The notes under the pieces are model-generated. The model searched no databases, had not been told where the DNA came from, and worked only from the letters and a program-made list of their open reading frames with translations. A stretch of 64,000 nucleotides of DNA, taken from Nitrospirota bacterium. Lineage in GTDB: Bacteria; Nitrospirota; Thermodesulfovibrionia; Thermodesulfovibrionales; UBA6898. The stretch spans positions 31,232 through 95,231 of the forward strand of contig JACRLO010000013.1 in assembly GCA_016235245.1 (NCBI GenBank). Reading direction: 5' to 3'. This document shows positions 29,221 through 37,784 of the stretch, piece after piece. Position 1 is the stretch's first letter. Every line of letters starts with the position of its first letter. The translations under genes and the position numbers were made by a program.

Positions 29221-29307
29221 TGGTACCGAAGACCGGACTCGAACCGGTACGAGGTTGCCCCCGAGGGATTTTAAGTCCCTTGTGTCTGCCAATTCCACCA
29301 CTCCGGC
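29221..29307 (-). tRNA. tRNA-Leu (anticodon TAA)
   Basis: An 87-base class II tRNA. On the minus strand it starts GCCGGAGTGGTGGAATTGG, has anticodon stem AGGGA, loop CTTAAAA and stem TCCCT (anticodon TAA), a variable arm, T-arm CCGGTTCGAGTCCGG, and an encoded CCA end. The acceptor stem GCCGGAG/CTTCGGT pairs with two G-U pairs. It reads UUA codons. Confidence 0.95.
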
Positions 29308-29418
29308 AAAGCAGGAAGGAAAGTCTGTAATGCTATCACAAAAAACAACGGGGTGTCAAAATGGATCGCATACGAAAAAGGCCGTATTTCGCAGGCATTT
29401 GAAGAACGTTTTTGCAGT

Positions 29419-29658
29419 TCAGACCGTTACGTTTTTGATCGTTATCCTGATAATGCCGCCCTCTTCACTGATGCCGACCAATTCCAGTTTCAGCCTTTGT
29501 ACAAGATGAATAATATCGGATTTTGCGGCATCATTGGCGCTGACTTCCAGCAATTGGCCGGACTGCATTCCATCAATCGCCTTCCTGGTTTTCAGAACCG
29601 GCAGGGGACAGATCAGGCTCGTCGTATCAAGCAGAAGATCAGGCATTACCGTTGCCAC
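29419..29658 (-). CDS. tusA: TusA/SirA-family sulfurtransferase
   Basis: 79-aa sulfur carrier. The family motif CPLPVLKTRKAI contains the persulfide cysteine (about residue 17). TusA proteins relay sulfur for tRNA thiolation or molybdenum cofactor, or serve in sulfur metabolism. It lies 12 bases after cimA, so it is probably co-transcribed with the amino acid genes. The exact acceptor cannot be told from sequence. Confidence 0.88.
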   Translation of the reverse strand: MATVMPDLLLDTTSLICPLPVLKTRKAIDGMQSGQLLEVSANDAAKSDIIHLVQRLKLELVGISEEGGIIRITIKNVTV

Positions 29659-29670
29659 GATAGCTTCAGA

Positions 29671-31254
29671 TCAGCGCTCTTCTTTCAGGAGCTTGTATTC
29701 AACGCTGTCGACGATTGCCTGGTAAGACGCCTCAATGATATTTTCAGAAACACCGACCGTGCCCCAGCGGTTGTCCTTATCGCCCGATTCGACCAGAACG
29801 CGGACCCTGGCAGTGGTGCCCTTTCCTGCAGTAAGTACGCGGACCTTGTAGTCAAGCAGCTTCACATCCCTGAGCGTGGGATAGAACTTCTCGAGCGCCT
29901 TGCGAAGCGCGTTGTCAAGGGCATTGACCGGTCCCTTGCCTGTAGCAGCAGTATGTTCAATATGGCCGCTCACCTTCACCATGATCGTCGCCTCGCTCAA
30001 CGGCTCTTCACCTTCTTTTCTTTTTTCAATAATGACCCTGAAGCCGATAAGGTCGAAGAACCGCTTGTGCAGACCGAGAGCCTTCTTCATGAGCAGTTCA
30101 AAAGAAGCTTCAGCGCCCTCGAACTGAAAACCCTGGCTTTCAAGTTCCTTAAGCTGTGTAATAATGTCCTGGAGCTGCGTTGATTCATTGGTGAGGCTGA
30201 TGCCGCATTCTTCGGCCTTTCGCAGGATATTGGCCCGTCCGGCAAGATCAGAGATAAGGATGCGCTGCGAGTTGCCGACCAGTTCAGGCCTGATATGTTC
30301 ATACGTCTCGGGCCTCTTCCGGATGGCGCTCACATGCATGCCTGCCTTATGCGCAAACGCACTGTCACCGGTGTACGGCTGACGTTTGAAATGCCTGAGA
30401 TTGGAGATCTCAGTCACAAACCGCGACACGTCCCGAAGCTTTGTGAGCTGTTTGTCACTGATACAGCTTAGGCCGAGCTTCACCTGCAGGTTCGGAATGA
30501 TCGAGATAAGGTTTGCATTTCCGCACCGCTCTCCAAGACCGTTAATGGTGCCCTGCACCTGGTTCACACCTTCTTCAACAGAAACGATCGTGTTTGCAAC
30601 TGCGCAGTCACTGTCATTATGCACATGGATACCCAGAGGCGCAGTGAAATGCTTTTTCATCTTTCTGACGATCTCCGTGACGAGCGAAGGCGTACAACCG
30701 CCGTTCGTATCGCAGAGCACCAGGCAGTCTGCGCCTGCTTCCTGCGCAGCCTCAAGACATTTGAGCGCATAATCAGGGTTATGCCGGTAACCGTCAAAAA
30801 AATGCTCTGCGTCAAAGAAGACCTTGTCAGCATGTCGTTTCAGATAGGCCACAGAATCGAAAATTATATCCAGGTTCTCTTTAAGCGGAACTTTCAATGC
30901 CTCTCTGACATGGAAGTCCCAGGTCTTTCCGAAAATGGTTATCACCGGGGTCTTTGCATCCAGAAGGGCCTTGAGTGTCTCATCTTTTGATGCTCTTTTC
31001 TTCGGCCGGTGCGTGCTTCCAAAGGCAACCAGCTTTGCATTGACAAGTTTCAGTTTCGCCGCTTTTTTAAAATAATCGATGTCACGCGGATTCGAGCCTG
31101 GATACCCGCCCTCGATGAAATGAACACCAAGATCATCGAGCCTCTCGGTTATCCTGAGCTTGTCCTCTAAAGAAAAAGAGATGTCCTCCGACTGGGCGCC
31201 GTCTCTCAAGGTGGTATCGTAAATTTCTATTGTTCGCATGATCTTAGTTTTCAT
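29671..31254 (-). CDS. cimA: (R)-citramalate synthase
   Basis: 527-aa LeuA-family enzyme. It has IYDTTLRDGAQSEDISFS at the N-terminus, the HVHNDSDCAVANT metal-binding motif, and a C-terminal LeuA allosteric domain (about 395-520). Condensation of pyruvate with acetyl-CoA gives citramalate, the threonine-independent route to isoleucine. The length and the SEDISFS start match the CimA (TIGR00977) type rather than LeuA. It follows lysC by 38 bases. Confidence 0.9.
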   Translation of the reverse strand: MKTKIMRTIEIYDTTLRDGAQSEDISFSLEDKLRITERLDDLGVHFIEGGYPGSNPRDIDYFKKAAKLKLVNAKLVAFGSTHRPKKRASKDETLKALLDAKTPVITIFGKTWDFHVREALKVPLKENLDIIFDSVAYLKRHADKVFFDAEHFFDGYRHNPDYALKCLEAAQEAGADCLVLCDTNGGCTPSLVTEIVRKMKKHFTAPLGIHVHNDSDCAVANTIVSVEEGVNQVQGTINGLGERCGNANLISIIPNLQVKLGLSCISDKQLTKLRDVSRFVTEISNLRHFKRQPYTGDSAFAHKAGMHVSAIRKRPETYEHIRPELVGNSQRILISDLAGRANILRKAEECGISLTNESTQLQDIITQLKELESQGFQFEGAEASFELLMKKALGLHKRFFDLIGFRVIIEKRKEGEEPLSEATIMVKVSGHIEHTAATGKGPVNALDNALRKALEKFYPTLRDVKLLDYKVRVLTAGKGTTARVRVLVESGDKDNRWGTVGVSENIIEASYQAIVDSVEYKLLKEER

Positions 31255-31292
31255 CTTAGTATTCTTTCATGAGGCAAATGGATGGAAAGGGT

Positions 31293-32510
31293 TTATGCTG
31301 CCAGGCCAAACGCCTCGTGAAGCACCCTGACTGCGAGCTCGGTATATTTGAGGTCTATCACACAGGAAACCTTGATTTCGGACGTGCTTATCATGGCGAT
31401 ATTGATATTATTGGCAGCAAACGTCTGAAACATCTTTGAGGCCACACCGGAATGGGTCCTCATGCCGACGCCGATGACAGAGATCTTGCTGATGTCATCC
31501 CTCGTGTCAACGCGTTCTGCTCCCAGCTCATTTGCAATCGCTTCTGAAACTTCAAGCGCCTTGCGTGTATCGGTCTTGGGGACCGTGAAAGAAATATCGG
31601 CAAACTTTCCATCGCTGCTGACATTCTGCACGATCATGTCGACCACAATATTTGATGCGGCAATAGCTTCAAACAGTTTTGCGGCAATTCCAGGCTTATC
31701 AGGCACATTGACGATCGTGATCTTTGCCTGATTCTTATCATAGGCTATGCCCGAAACAAAAACATTTTCCATATCCCTATCCTCCTCAACAACCAATGTT
31801 CCCGGATTATCATTAAAGCTGGACCTGACAACAACTGGCACCTTGTATTTCATCGCAAACTCGACCGAGCGCGTCTGCAGGACTTTTGCGCCGAGACTCG
31901 CAAGCTCAAGCATCTCTTCATAAGATATCTTATCGAGCTTCCGCGCCTCAGGTACGATGTTGGGGTCAGTGGTGTACACGCCGTCAACATCCGTATAGAT
32001 CTCGCAAAGATCTGCATGGATAGCAGAAGCAATCGCGACAGCAGAAAGGTCCGAACCACCCCTGCCGAGGGTTGTGACGTCCTCAGTCGGCGTTATGCCC
32101 TGAAACCCGGCGATAACCACAACAAAACCCTCATCAAGCGCCTGCCTGATCCGGTCTCCGTTAATACGCTCGATCTTCGCCTTCGTATGGACTGCGTCTG
32201 TGACAATGCCGGCCTGACGACCGGTAAATGACTTTGCCTTATGGCCCAGTGCATCAATCGCCATTGCGGTAAGCGCACTGGTGACACGTTCACCAGATGA
32301 CAGGAGCATATCCATTTCGCGCTCTGCCGGAGCCGCCGATATCTGATTGGCAAGACCGATCAGCTTGTCTGTCTCACCGGACATTGCCGATACGACGACA
32401 ACCACCTGGTTGCCCCCCTTGACCGTCTTTGCAACGCGGTTGGCCACATTCGATATCCGCTCTACGTTACCGACTGAAGTGCCGCCATACTTCTGAACTA
32501 TAAGTGCCAC
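31293..32510 (-). CDS. lysC: aspartate kinase
   Basis: 405-aa first enzyme of the aspartate family. The GTG at 32510 is chosen as start because a strong GGAGGAG lies 3-4 bases upstream and it yields the classic [14 protein letters not shown] start. The catalytic part has [11 protein letters not shown] and [10 protein letters not shown]; two ACT domains (about 265-405) give feedback control by lysine or threonine. The homoserine-kinase-like gene ends 12 bases before. Confidence 0.95.
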   Translation of the reverse strand: MALIVQKYGGTSVGNVERISNVANRVAKTVKGGNQVVVVVSAMSGETDKLIGLANQISAAPAEREMDMLLSSGERVTSALTAMAIDALGHKAKSFTGRQAGIVTDAVHTKAKIERINGDRIRQALDEGFVVVIAGFQGITPTEDVTTLGRGGSDLSAVAIASAIHADLCEIYTDVDGVYTTDPNIVPEARKLDKISYEEMLELASLGAKVLQTRSVEFAMKYKVPVVVRSSFNDNPGTLVVEEDRDMENVFVSGIAYDKNQAKITIVNVPDKPGIAAKLFEAIAASNIVVDMIVQNVSSDGKFADISFTVPKTDTRKALEVSEAIANELGAERVDTRDDISKISVIGVGMRTHSGVASKMFQTFAANNINIAMISTSEIKVSCVIDLKYTELAVRVLHEAFGLAA

Positions 32511-32522
32511 TCTCTCCTCCAC

Positions 32523-33731
32523 CTACCCCTTTATAAAATAATCCATCAGTTTGTGCCCTTCCTCAAAAACCATAATGTCATCTCTATCGGTAATTGTTTC
32601 GTCATAGCCGGAGACGGCATTGATCTTCTGCTGCCGGCTGTCATAAATCATGAAAGGAACCGGTTCCGCGGAATGGGTCCTGAGCGCAACAGGAGTTGCA
32701 TGGTCAGGAAGCACGATAATCCGGTATTCCGGGAAGACCTTCATGCCGGCCAATACACCGCCCACGATATAGGTATCAAAATCCTCGATCGCCTGGAGCT
32801 TGTCTTTGCAGCTGCCGGAGTGGCCGGCCTCATCAGGCGCCTCGACATGGAGATATACAAAATCGACGTCTTTCAGCGCCTCGATCGTTGCCTCGGTCTT
32901 TCCCTGATAATTCGTATCAAGATAGCCGGTCATGCCGGGGACCTTCAGGATATCGAATCCCGCATAGATACCAAGCCCCTTTGTCAGATCGACCGCAGAG
33001 ACAAGAGCTCCGCGTATGCCGTATTTTTCATGAAAGGTCGGCATCTGGGGCCGCCTGCCCTGCCCCCAGAGCCAGACGCTGTTTGCCGGGTTCTTTCCGG
33101 CCCTGATCCTGCTCCTGTTGACAGGATGGCTTTCAAGGATATCAACAGAATCCATCATGATCTTCCTGATCACCTCTTCACCGTTGCCGACAGGGAGATA
33201 ATCGATAATTTCTCTGCCCAGAATGTCATGGGGAGGGACACATTCAATATCCGTCGACCCATCAGCCCAGACCATCAGATGCCGGTAACTGACCCCCGGA
33301 TAGAATGAGAGCGCCCCGGTGCCAAGCTGACTGCTCACATCCCTGATCAATTCTGCCGCTTCCTCAGAAGATATATGGCCGCTGCTGTAATCTTCCATTA
33401 CAGCCCTGCTCCTGTCCCTGTTGAATTTGAGCGTAACGAGATTACATCTGAAAGCAACGTCGTTATTCCCCAGTTCAACACCGATGCTTGCAGCTTCAAG
33501 CGGAGCTCTGCCGGAATAATATCGGGAGGGATCGTATCCGAGAATGCTCAGATTAGCTACATCAGAGCCGGGGTGCATGCCTTCAGGAACTGTTCTTACC
33601 TTCCCAAGGATGCTTGTTGCGGCAAGCCGGTCCATATTGGGCGTAGAGGCCTTCTGAAGCGGCGTTTTTCCGCCGAGCTCCTCCAGGGGCCTGTCAGCCA
33701 TGCCGTCTCCAACGATCACAATATATTTCAC
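32523..33731 (-). CDS. ApgM-family alkaline-phosphatase-fold protein, proposed homoserine kinase
   Basis: 402-aa member of the archaeal-type cofactor-independent phosphoglycerate mutase family (start IVIVGDGMADRPLEELGG, later HPGSDVANLSILGYDP and LPDHATPVALRTHS). One branch (TIGR02535) was proposed to be homoserine kinase because it sits with threonine genes. Here it lies between thrC and lysC, while a second paralog at 39900 looks more like a true mutase, so homoserine kinase is the better guess. No GHMP-type thrB is in the window. Confidence 0.8.
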   Translation of the reverse strand: MKYIVIVGDGMADRPLEELGGKTPLQKASTPNMDRLAATSILGKVRTVPEGMHPGSDVANLSILGYDPSRYYSGRAPLEAASIGVELGNNDVAFRCNLVTLKFNRDRSRAVMEDYSSGHISSEEAAELIRDVSSQLGTGALSFYPGVSYRHLMVWADGSTDIECVPPHDILGREIIDYLPVGNGEEVIRKIMMDSVDILESHPVNRSRIRAGKNPANSVWLWGQGRRPQMPTFHEKYGIRGALVSAVDLTKGLGIYAGFDILKVPGMTGYLDTNYQGKTEATIEALKDVDFVYLHVEAPDEAGHSGSCKDKLQAIEDFDTYIVGGVLAGMKVFPEYRIIVLPDHATPVALRTHSAEPVPFMIYDSRQQKINAVSGYDETITDRDDIMVFEEGHKLMDYFIKG

Positions 33732-33803
33732 AAAAACTCCTTACAATGCAGGGGAAAGTCAGAAACCAATGCATTACTGCCCATCGACCCTGGCCGATAG
33801 TGC

Positions 33804-34043
33804 CTATTCGATTACGTCGCCCTCTACCATCTCAACTTCAATTCCTTTTCCCTTCAGAAACGCGATGCCCTTATCGAGGTTATCATCATCTCCCTCCAGC
33901 TCAAGCACCATCTCTCCAACCGTTTCCGTGATCCTGGCCCGCCTGATGTTCGGCATCACCGTAAACTGCTTCGCCATGGAAAAGATCACCGGTTCCTTGA
34001 TAAGATCCTGAGGAAAGGTCAGCTTCACGCGTTTTTTCATCAT
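33804..34043 (-). CDS. NIL domain protein
   Basis: 79-aa protein made only of a NIL domain (KRVKLTFPQDLIKEPVIF), the ligand-sensing domain known from MetN. Stand-alone NIL or NIL-ferredoxin proteins are tied to homocysteine synthesis with sulfide in anaerobes. It lies 6 bases after the ThiS-like sulfur carrier in a threonine/methionine-branch cluster. A role in sulfur incorporation is inferred from this context. Confidence 0.85.
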   Translation of the reverse strand: MMKKRVKLTFPQDLIKEPVIFSMAKQFTVMPNIRRARITETVGEMVLELEGDDDNLDKGIAFLKGKGIEVEMVEGDVIE

Positions 34044-34049
34044 ACGCTC

Positions 34050-34328
34050 CTAGCAGGCTCCGCCTGCGATTGCAGGGACAATGGACACCTCATCGCCGTC
34101 CTTGACCAATGTCTCCTCGGCATTCAGGAATCGTATGTCCTCATCGTTGACATAGATGTTGACGAACCTTCGGATCTTGTTGTTTTCTGAAACTCTCTCC
34201 GCCAGACCCGGATAATTCCTGTCAAGGTCGTTCACCAGCGCAATGATTGTTCCGGTAATCCCATCGACCTCTTCCTTGCCCTGTGTCAGTTTCTGAAGCG
34301 GTGTCGGTATTCTTACTTTCACTGCCAT
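34050..34328 (-). CDS. MoaD/ThiS-family sulfur carrier protein with GG-Ala-Cys tail
   Basis: 92-aa beta-grasp sulfur carrier (VKVRIPTPLQKLTQG; VNIYVNDEDIRFL; DGDEVSIVPAIAGGAC). The C-terminal Gly-Gly is followed by two extra residues, Ala-Cys. Carriers with a tail after GG must be trimmed, usually by a JAMM protease, before the thiocarboxylate forms. Its place between thrC and a NIL gene suggests it supplies sulfur to an aspartate-family amino acid (homocysteine or cysteine) rather than to molybdopterin or thiamine. Confidence 0.9.
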   Translation of the reverse strand: MAVKVRIPTPLQKLTQGKEEVDGITGTIIALVNDLDRNYPGLAERVSENNKIRRFVNIYVNDEDIRFLNAEETLVKDGDEVSIVPAIAGGAC

Positions 34329-34344
34329 GTATCGTTCCTCCTTG

Positions 34345-35586
34345 TTATTGGCCGCTGCTTATTTTTTCGAGCACTTCCTCGAAGGAGGAGAGGCTCGGCT
34401 TTATGTAATGCGGTACGGTCGTATGTCCCTGCAGTGCCTCCTGCGTCTTAAGACCGTTTCCGGTAATGCAGATGACCGTCATCTCATCGCGCTTAATTTT
34501 GCCGCTTTGGATCAGTTTCCGGGTTGAAGCCAGGGTAACGCCGCCCGTGGTCTCGGCAAAGATACCTTCTGTCTTTGCGAGAAGCTTTATGGCATCGATG
34601 ATCTCCTGGTCTGAAACATCCTCGGCATGGCCGCCGGTCTCCCTGATCACCTGGGACGCATAAAAACCGTCCGCAGGATTGCCAATGGCGAGGGATTTTG
34701 CGATGGTATTAGGCTTCACCGGCCGGATAATATCGGTGCCGGCCTTGACCGCAGCGGCAATGGGGTTGCAGCCGGTTGCCTGAGAGCCGAAGATCTTTGT
34801 ATTGAGGTCCTTTAATATGCCTATCTCTTTGAACTCCTTGAGCGCTTTCCATACCTTGGTCAGAAGCGATCCGCTTGCGCAGGGCACAACGATATTGTCA
34901 GGGGCCTTCCATCCAAGCTGCTCTGCAATCTCAAATCCGATCGTCTTTGATCCCTCGGCATAGAATGGTCTGATGTTGATATTTACAAAAGCCCACCGGT
35001 ATTTGTTGGCAACCTCACTGCAGAGCCTGTTGACTTCGTCGTAATTGCCGTCCACCGCAATGAGATTCGGTTCATAGACCAGCGAGGCCACGATTTTGCT
35101 CGCCTCAAGCGTTGCAGGGATAAAAATGAAACGGTTGAACCCTGCACGCGCCCCATGGGCAGATACCGAATGAGCAAGGTTGCCCGTGGAGGCACAGGCG
35201 ACCGTATCGAACTTAAACTCTTTTGCCTTGGTCAAAGCAACAGCGACTACCCGGTCTTTGAACGAGAGCGTGGGATGGACAACCGTATCGTCTTTGATAT
35301 AGAGCTCATCGATGCCAAGCGCCTTCGCAAGGCGGTCTGCCCTGATGAGCGGGGTGTACCCGGAGTTAAGGCCCACCTGGGGTTCACCGTCAATAGGCAA
35401 AAGTTCCCGATAGCGCCAGAGGTTTTCAGGACGCTGCGCTATTTTTTCTCTCGTAATCGCCTGAGCAATCGACGTATAGTCATAGGCTACTTCGAGCGGA
35501 CCAAAACAGAACTCGCAGACATAAATAGGATCAACAGGATATTCCCTGCCGCATTCCCTGCATTTCAGTCCTTTAACATGTCCCAT
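34345..35586 (-). CDS. thrC: threonine synthase
   Basis: 413-aa PLP enzyme converting phosphohomoserine to threonine. An N-terminal zinc ribbon (CRECG...CEFCFG) precedes the fold, the PLP lysine lies in TLSFKDRVVAVAL, and ACASTGNLAHSVSAHGARAG is the substrate loop. It is first of the thrC-ThiS-NIL-homoserine kinase-lysC-cimA-tusA group. Confidence 0.94.
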   Translation of the reverse strand: MGHVKGLKCRECGREYPVDPIYVCEFCFGPLEVAYDYTSIAQAITREKIAQRPENLWRYRELLPIDGEPQVGLNSGYTPLIRADRLAKALGIDELYIKDDTVVHPTLSFKDRVVAVALTKAKEFKFDTVACASTGNLAHSVSAHGARAGFNRFIFIPATLEASKIVASLVYEPNLIAVDGNYDEVNRLCSEVANKYRWAFVNINIRPFYAEGSKTIGFEIAEQLGWKAPDNIVVPCASGSLLTKVWKALKEFKEIGILKDLNTKIFGSQATGCNPIAAAVKAGTDIIRPVKPNTIAKSLAIGNPADGFYASQVIRETGGHAEDVSDQEIIDAIKLLAKTEGIFAETTGGVTLASTRKLIQSGKIKRDEMTVICITGNGLKTQEALQGHTTVPHYIKPSLSSFEEVLEKISSGQ

Positions 35587-35659
35587 CGTATCAACCTCTC
35601 CTGCGTAAAGTTCCTTATTTTACTGCAAATAACCAATAATTGAAATAGCACTCAGGATG

Positions 35660-36442
35660 TCAGGGCCGCTGCCTGTGCTTTGCCTCATCCCAGAGACTAT
35701 CCATCTCTGCAAGACTCATGTCAGAGAGCTTCCCGCCCCTTTCAGCCGCAGCCATCTCGATATATCTGAAGCGGGATATGAATTTGCCGATCGTTTTTCT
35801 GAGTGCCTCTTCAGGGTTCACACCGATAAAGCGGGAGATGTTCACGATCATGAAGAGGATATCTCCGAGTTCATCTTCGATCGAGGCTTCCTTTCTGCTT
35901 TTCACGGCGTCCTTGAATTCAGCCACTTCCTCATCGAGCTTGGCGAGTACGTCATCGATCTTCTCCCAGTCAAAGCCGACCTTCGACGCGCGGTCCTGAA
36001 GTTTTCTGGCGCGCAGAAGCGCGGGCATGGTCTTCGGCACACCCTCAAGGATCGACTCAAGCTGCTTGCCTTCCTTTTTTTTGTGCTCGTCCCATTTGAC
36101 CAAAACCTCTTCAGACGTTCTGATGTCTGAGTCCCCAAACACATGAGGATGGCGGGAAATCATTTTCTTTGCAATGCCATCTATGACATCGCCGAGCCCG
36201 AACTCGCCCTTTTCTTCCGCTACCCGGCTCTGAAACACGATCTGAAACAGGAGATCGCCTAATTCTTCCTTCACTGCCTCGGGGTTTTTCTCATCAATAG
36301 CATCAAGCACCTCATACGCCTCTTCGATAATGAAGGGCTTAAGCGATTCCCTCGTCTGCTCCCTGTCCCAGGGACAGCCCTTCTCCCCCCGGAGCGCAGC
36401 CATGATCGTTACCAGTTCTTCAAGGTTCATGGACCATATCAT
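35660..36442 (-). CDS. mazG: nucleoside triphosphate pyrophosphohydrolase MazG
   Basis: 260-aa tandem MazG NTP pyrophosphatase that cleans damaged nucleotides. The first domain has LRGEKGCPWDREQT and EEAYEVLDAI...KEELGDLLFQ; the second repeats EDELGDILFMIVN. The start could also be ATG 36430 (MNLEELV), nearer to the usual N-terminus; neither ATG has a good ribosome-binding site. Confidence 0.93.
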   Translation of the reverse strand: MIWSMNLEELVTIMAALRGEKGCPWDREQTRESLKPFIIEEAYEVLDAIDEKNPEAVKEELGDLLFQIVFQSRVAEEKGEFGLGDVIDGIAKKMISRHPHVFGDSDIRTSEEVLVKWDEHKKKEGKQLESILEGVPKTMPALLRARKLQDRASKVGFDWEKIDDVLAKLDEEVAEFKDAVKSRKEASIEDELGDILFMIVNISRFIGVNPEEALRKTIGKFISRFRYIEMAAAERGGKLSDMSLAEMDSLWDEAKHRQRP

Positions 36443-36540
36443 AGAGACAGAAATGAAATCGTGTCAAACACCTATAGCAGCCAAAGGCTGACCGGCCAAG
36501 GACAATTCCATGAAGGGTTGACACAGTTGCCGACTATCTG

Positions 36541-36569
36541 TTGACAACAGACCTTAACCAAATTAGAAT
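36541..36569 (+). promoter_or_regulatory. sigma-70-type promoter upstream of the CNBD-rhodanese gene
   Basis: A perfect TTGACA (36541-36546), a 17-base spacer and TAGAAT (36564-36569) lie about 107 bases before the start. Another TTGACA occurs 23 bases upstream of the first, giving a short direct repeat. Confidence 0.65.
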
Positions 36570-36675
36570 GAAACCGTATCCATAACTCCTCCAGAAAAAT
36601 ACATACGATAGAAAGATCGAGGCCGCGACTCTTAGCAGAGCGCATATCATCAATTACGATATAAGGGAGATACCG

Positions 36676-37758
36676 ATGCCGCTTCTAACCGCAGACCTGA
36701 AGAAGTATCATTACTTTTCGAGCCTCTCCGATAGCTCACTCGACCTGCTTGCAGAGCAAGTCTCCGAAGTAATGTTTCCTGCAGGCAGTGAAATCATACA
36801 GGAAGGCTCGGTAGGCGATTCTTTTTATTTCGTAAAACAGGGCGAGCTTGAGGTTACCAAAAAGACAAAAACCGGCCAGGAGGCAAAGCTGTCGGTTGTT
36901 CGAAGCGGGCAGGGCTTTGGAGAGATGGCGCTGCTGACCTGTTCGGTCCGTTCGAGTTCGGTCCGTTCAATAACCGATGTCAGTCTGTATAAACTCTCGA
37001 AAAAGGCGTTTGAAGATATGGTGCTGCATGAATCAGCTTTTAAGGCAATGCTTTCGAGAAAAGACGAGGATTATTCGCATTTCAGCAGCATAAAGACCCT
37101 GCAGCCGTTCCAGCTCCTCGATCCTGAGAAGATGTGTGCCGTAATAGAAAAGATGGAGGAAAAGGATTACCGTGCCGGTGAAAATATCATTGTGCAGGGT
37201 GAAAAAGGTGACATCTATTACATCATCAAAGCCGGCCGTGTCGCCGTATTAAAGACGAAAAAAGGAGAGCAGGAGTCCCAGCAGATAGCGGTATTAGGCG
37301 AAGGAGAGGCCTTTGGAGAAGAAGCGCTCATCAGGTGCGATCCGCGTAATGCGACCTGTCAGGCGCTTGAAGAGACAACGGTTTTTACCCTTTTAAAAAG
37401 AGATTTTGATCAGATCGTAAAACCTTCATTTCTCGACAATATCTTTCCCGAAGATATCAATGTAGACACATGCCTGGACGAGTATACGATCATCGATGCC
37501 AGAATACCTCCCGAATATGCTGAAGAGCATATCTATGGAGCAGTGAATATCCCGGTTGAAGAATTGCGATATCAGTGCTCCACATTTGATAAGTCAAAAA
37601 AATACATCACGTACTGTCTCAATGATTCACGGGGTATGGTCGCCGCATTTCTCCTGAAAAACCGGGGGTTCAATGCACAATGTCTCCGGGGAGGTATAAG
37701 CGGCTGGGAGGGAAGACTGGAGACGGGTTCCGATGGCATACACCTGCCCCAGGGGTGA
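36676..37758 (+). CDS. tandem cyclic-nucleotide-binding domain protein with C-terminal rhodanese
   Basis: 360-aa soluble protein. Two cNMP-binding domains (about 10-125 and 133-250) have the beta-barrel pattern and the FGEMALL and FGEEALIR phosphate-cassette positions. A rhodanese domain (about 262-350) has its active-site cysteine in YCLNDSRG. No helix-turn-helix is visible, so it is not a CRP-type regulator. Binding of a cyclic nucleotide may gate sulfur transfer or partner binding; this is inference. Confidence 0.85.
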   Translation: MPLLTADLKKYHYFSSLSDSSLDLLAEQVSEVMFPAGSEIIQEGSVGDSFYFVKQGELEVTKKTKTGQEAKLSVVRSGQGFGEMALLTCSVRSSSVRSITDVSLYKLSKKAFEDMVLHESAFKAMLSRKDEDYSHFSSIKTLQPFQLLDPEKMCAVIEKMEEKDYRAGENIIVQGEKGDIYYIIKAGRVAVLKTKKGEQESQQIAVLGEGEAFGEEALIRCDPRNATCQALEETTVFTLLKRDFDQIVKPSFLDNIFPEDINVDTCLDEYTIIDARIPPEYAEEHIYGAVNIPVEELRYQCSTFDKSKKYITYCLNDSRGMVAAFLLKNRGFNAQCLRGGISGWEGRLETGSDGIHLPQG

Positions 37759-37784
37759 CAGGCTGCCACCGCCTGCCCTGCGGC

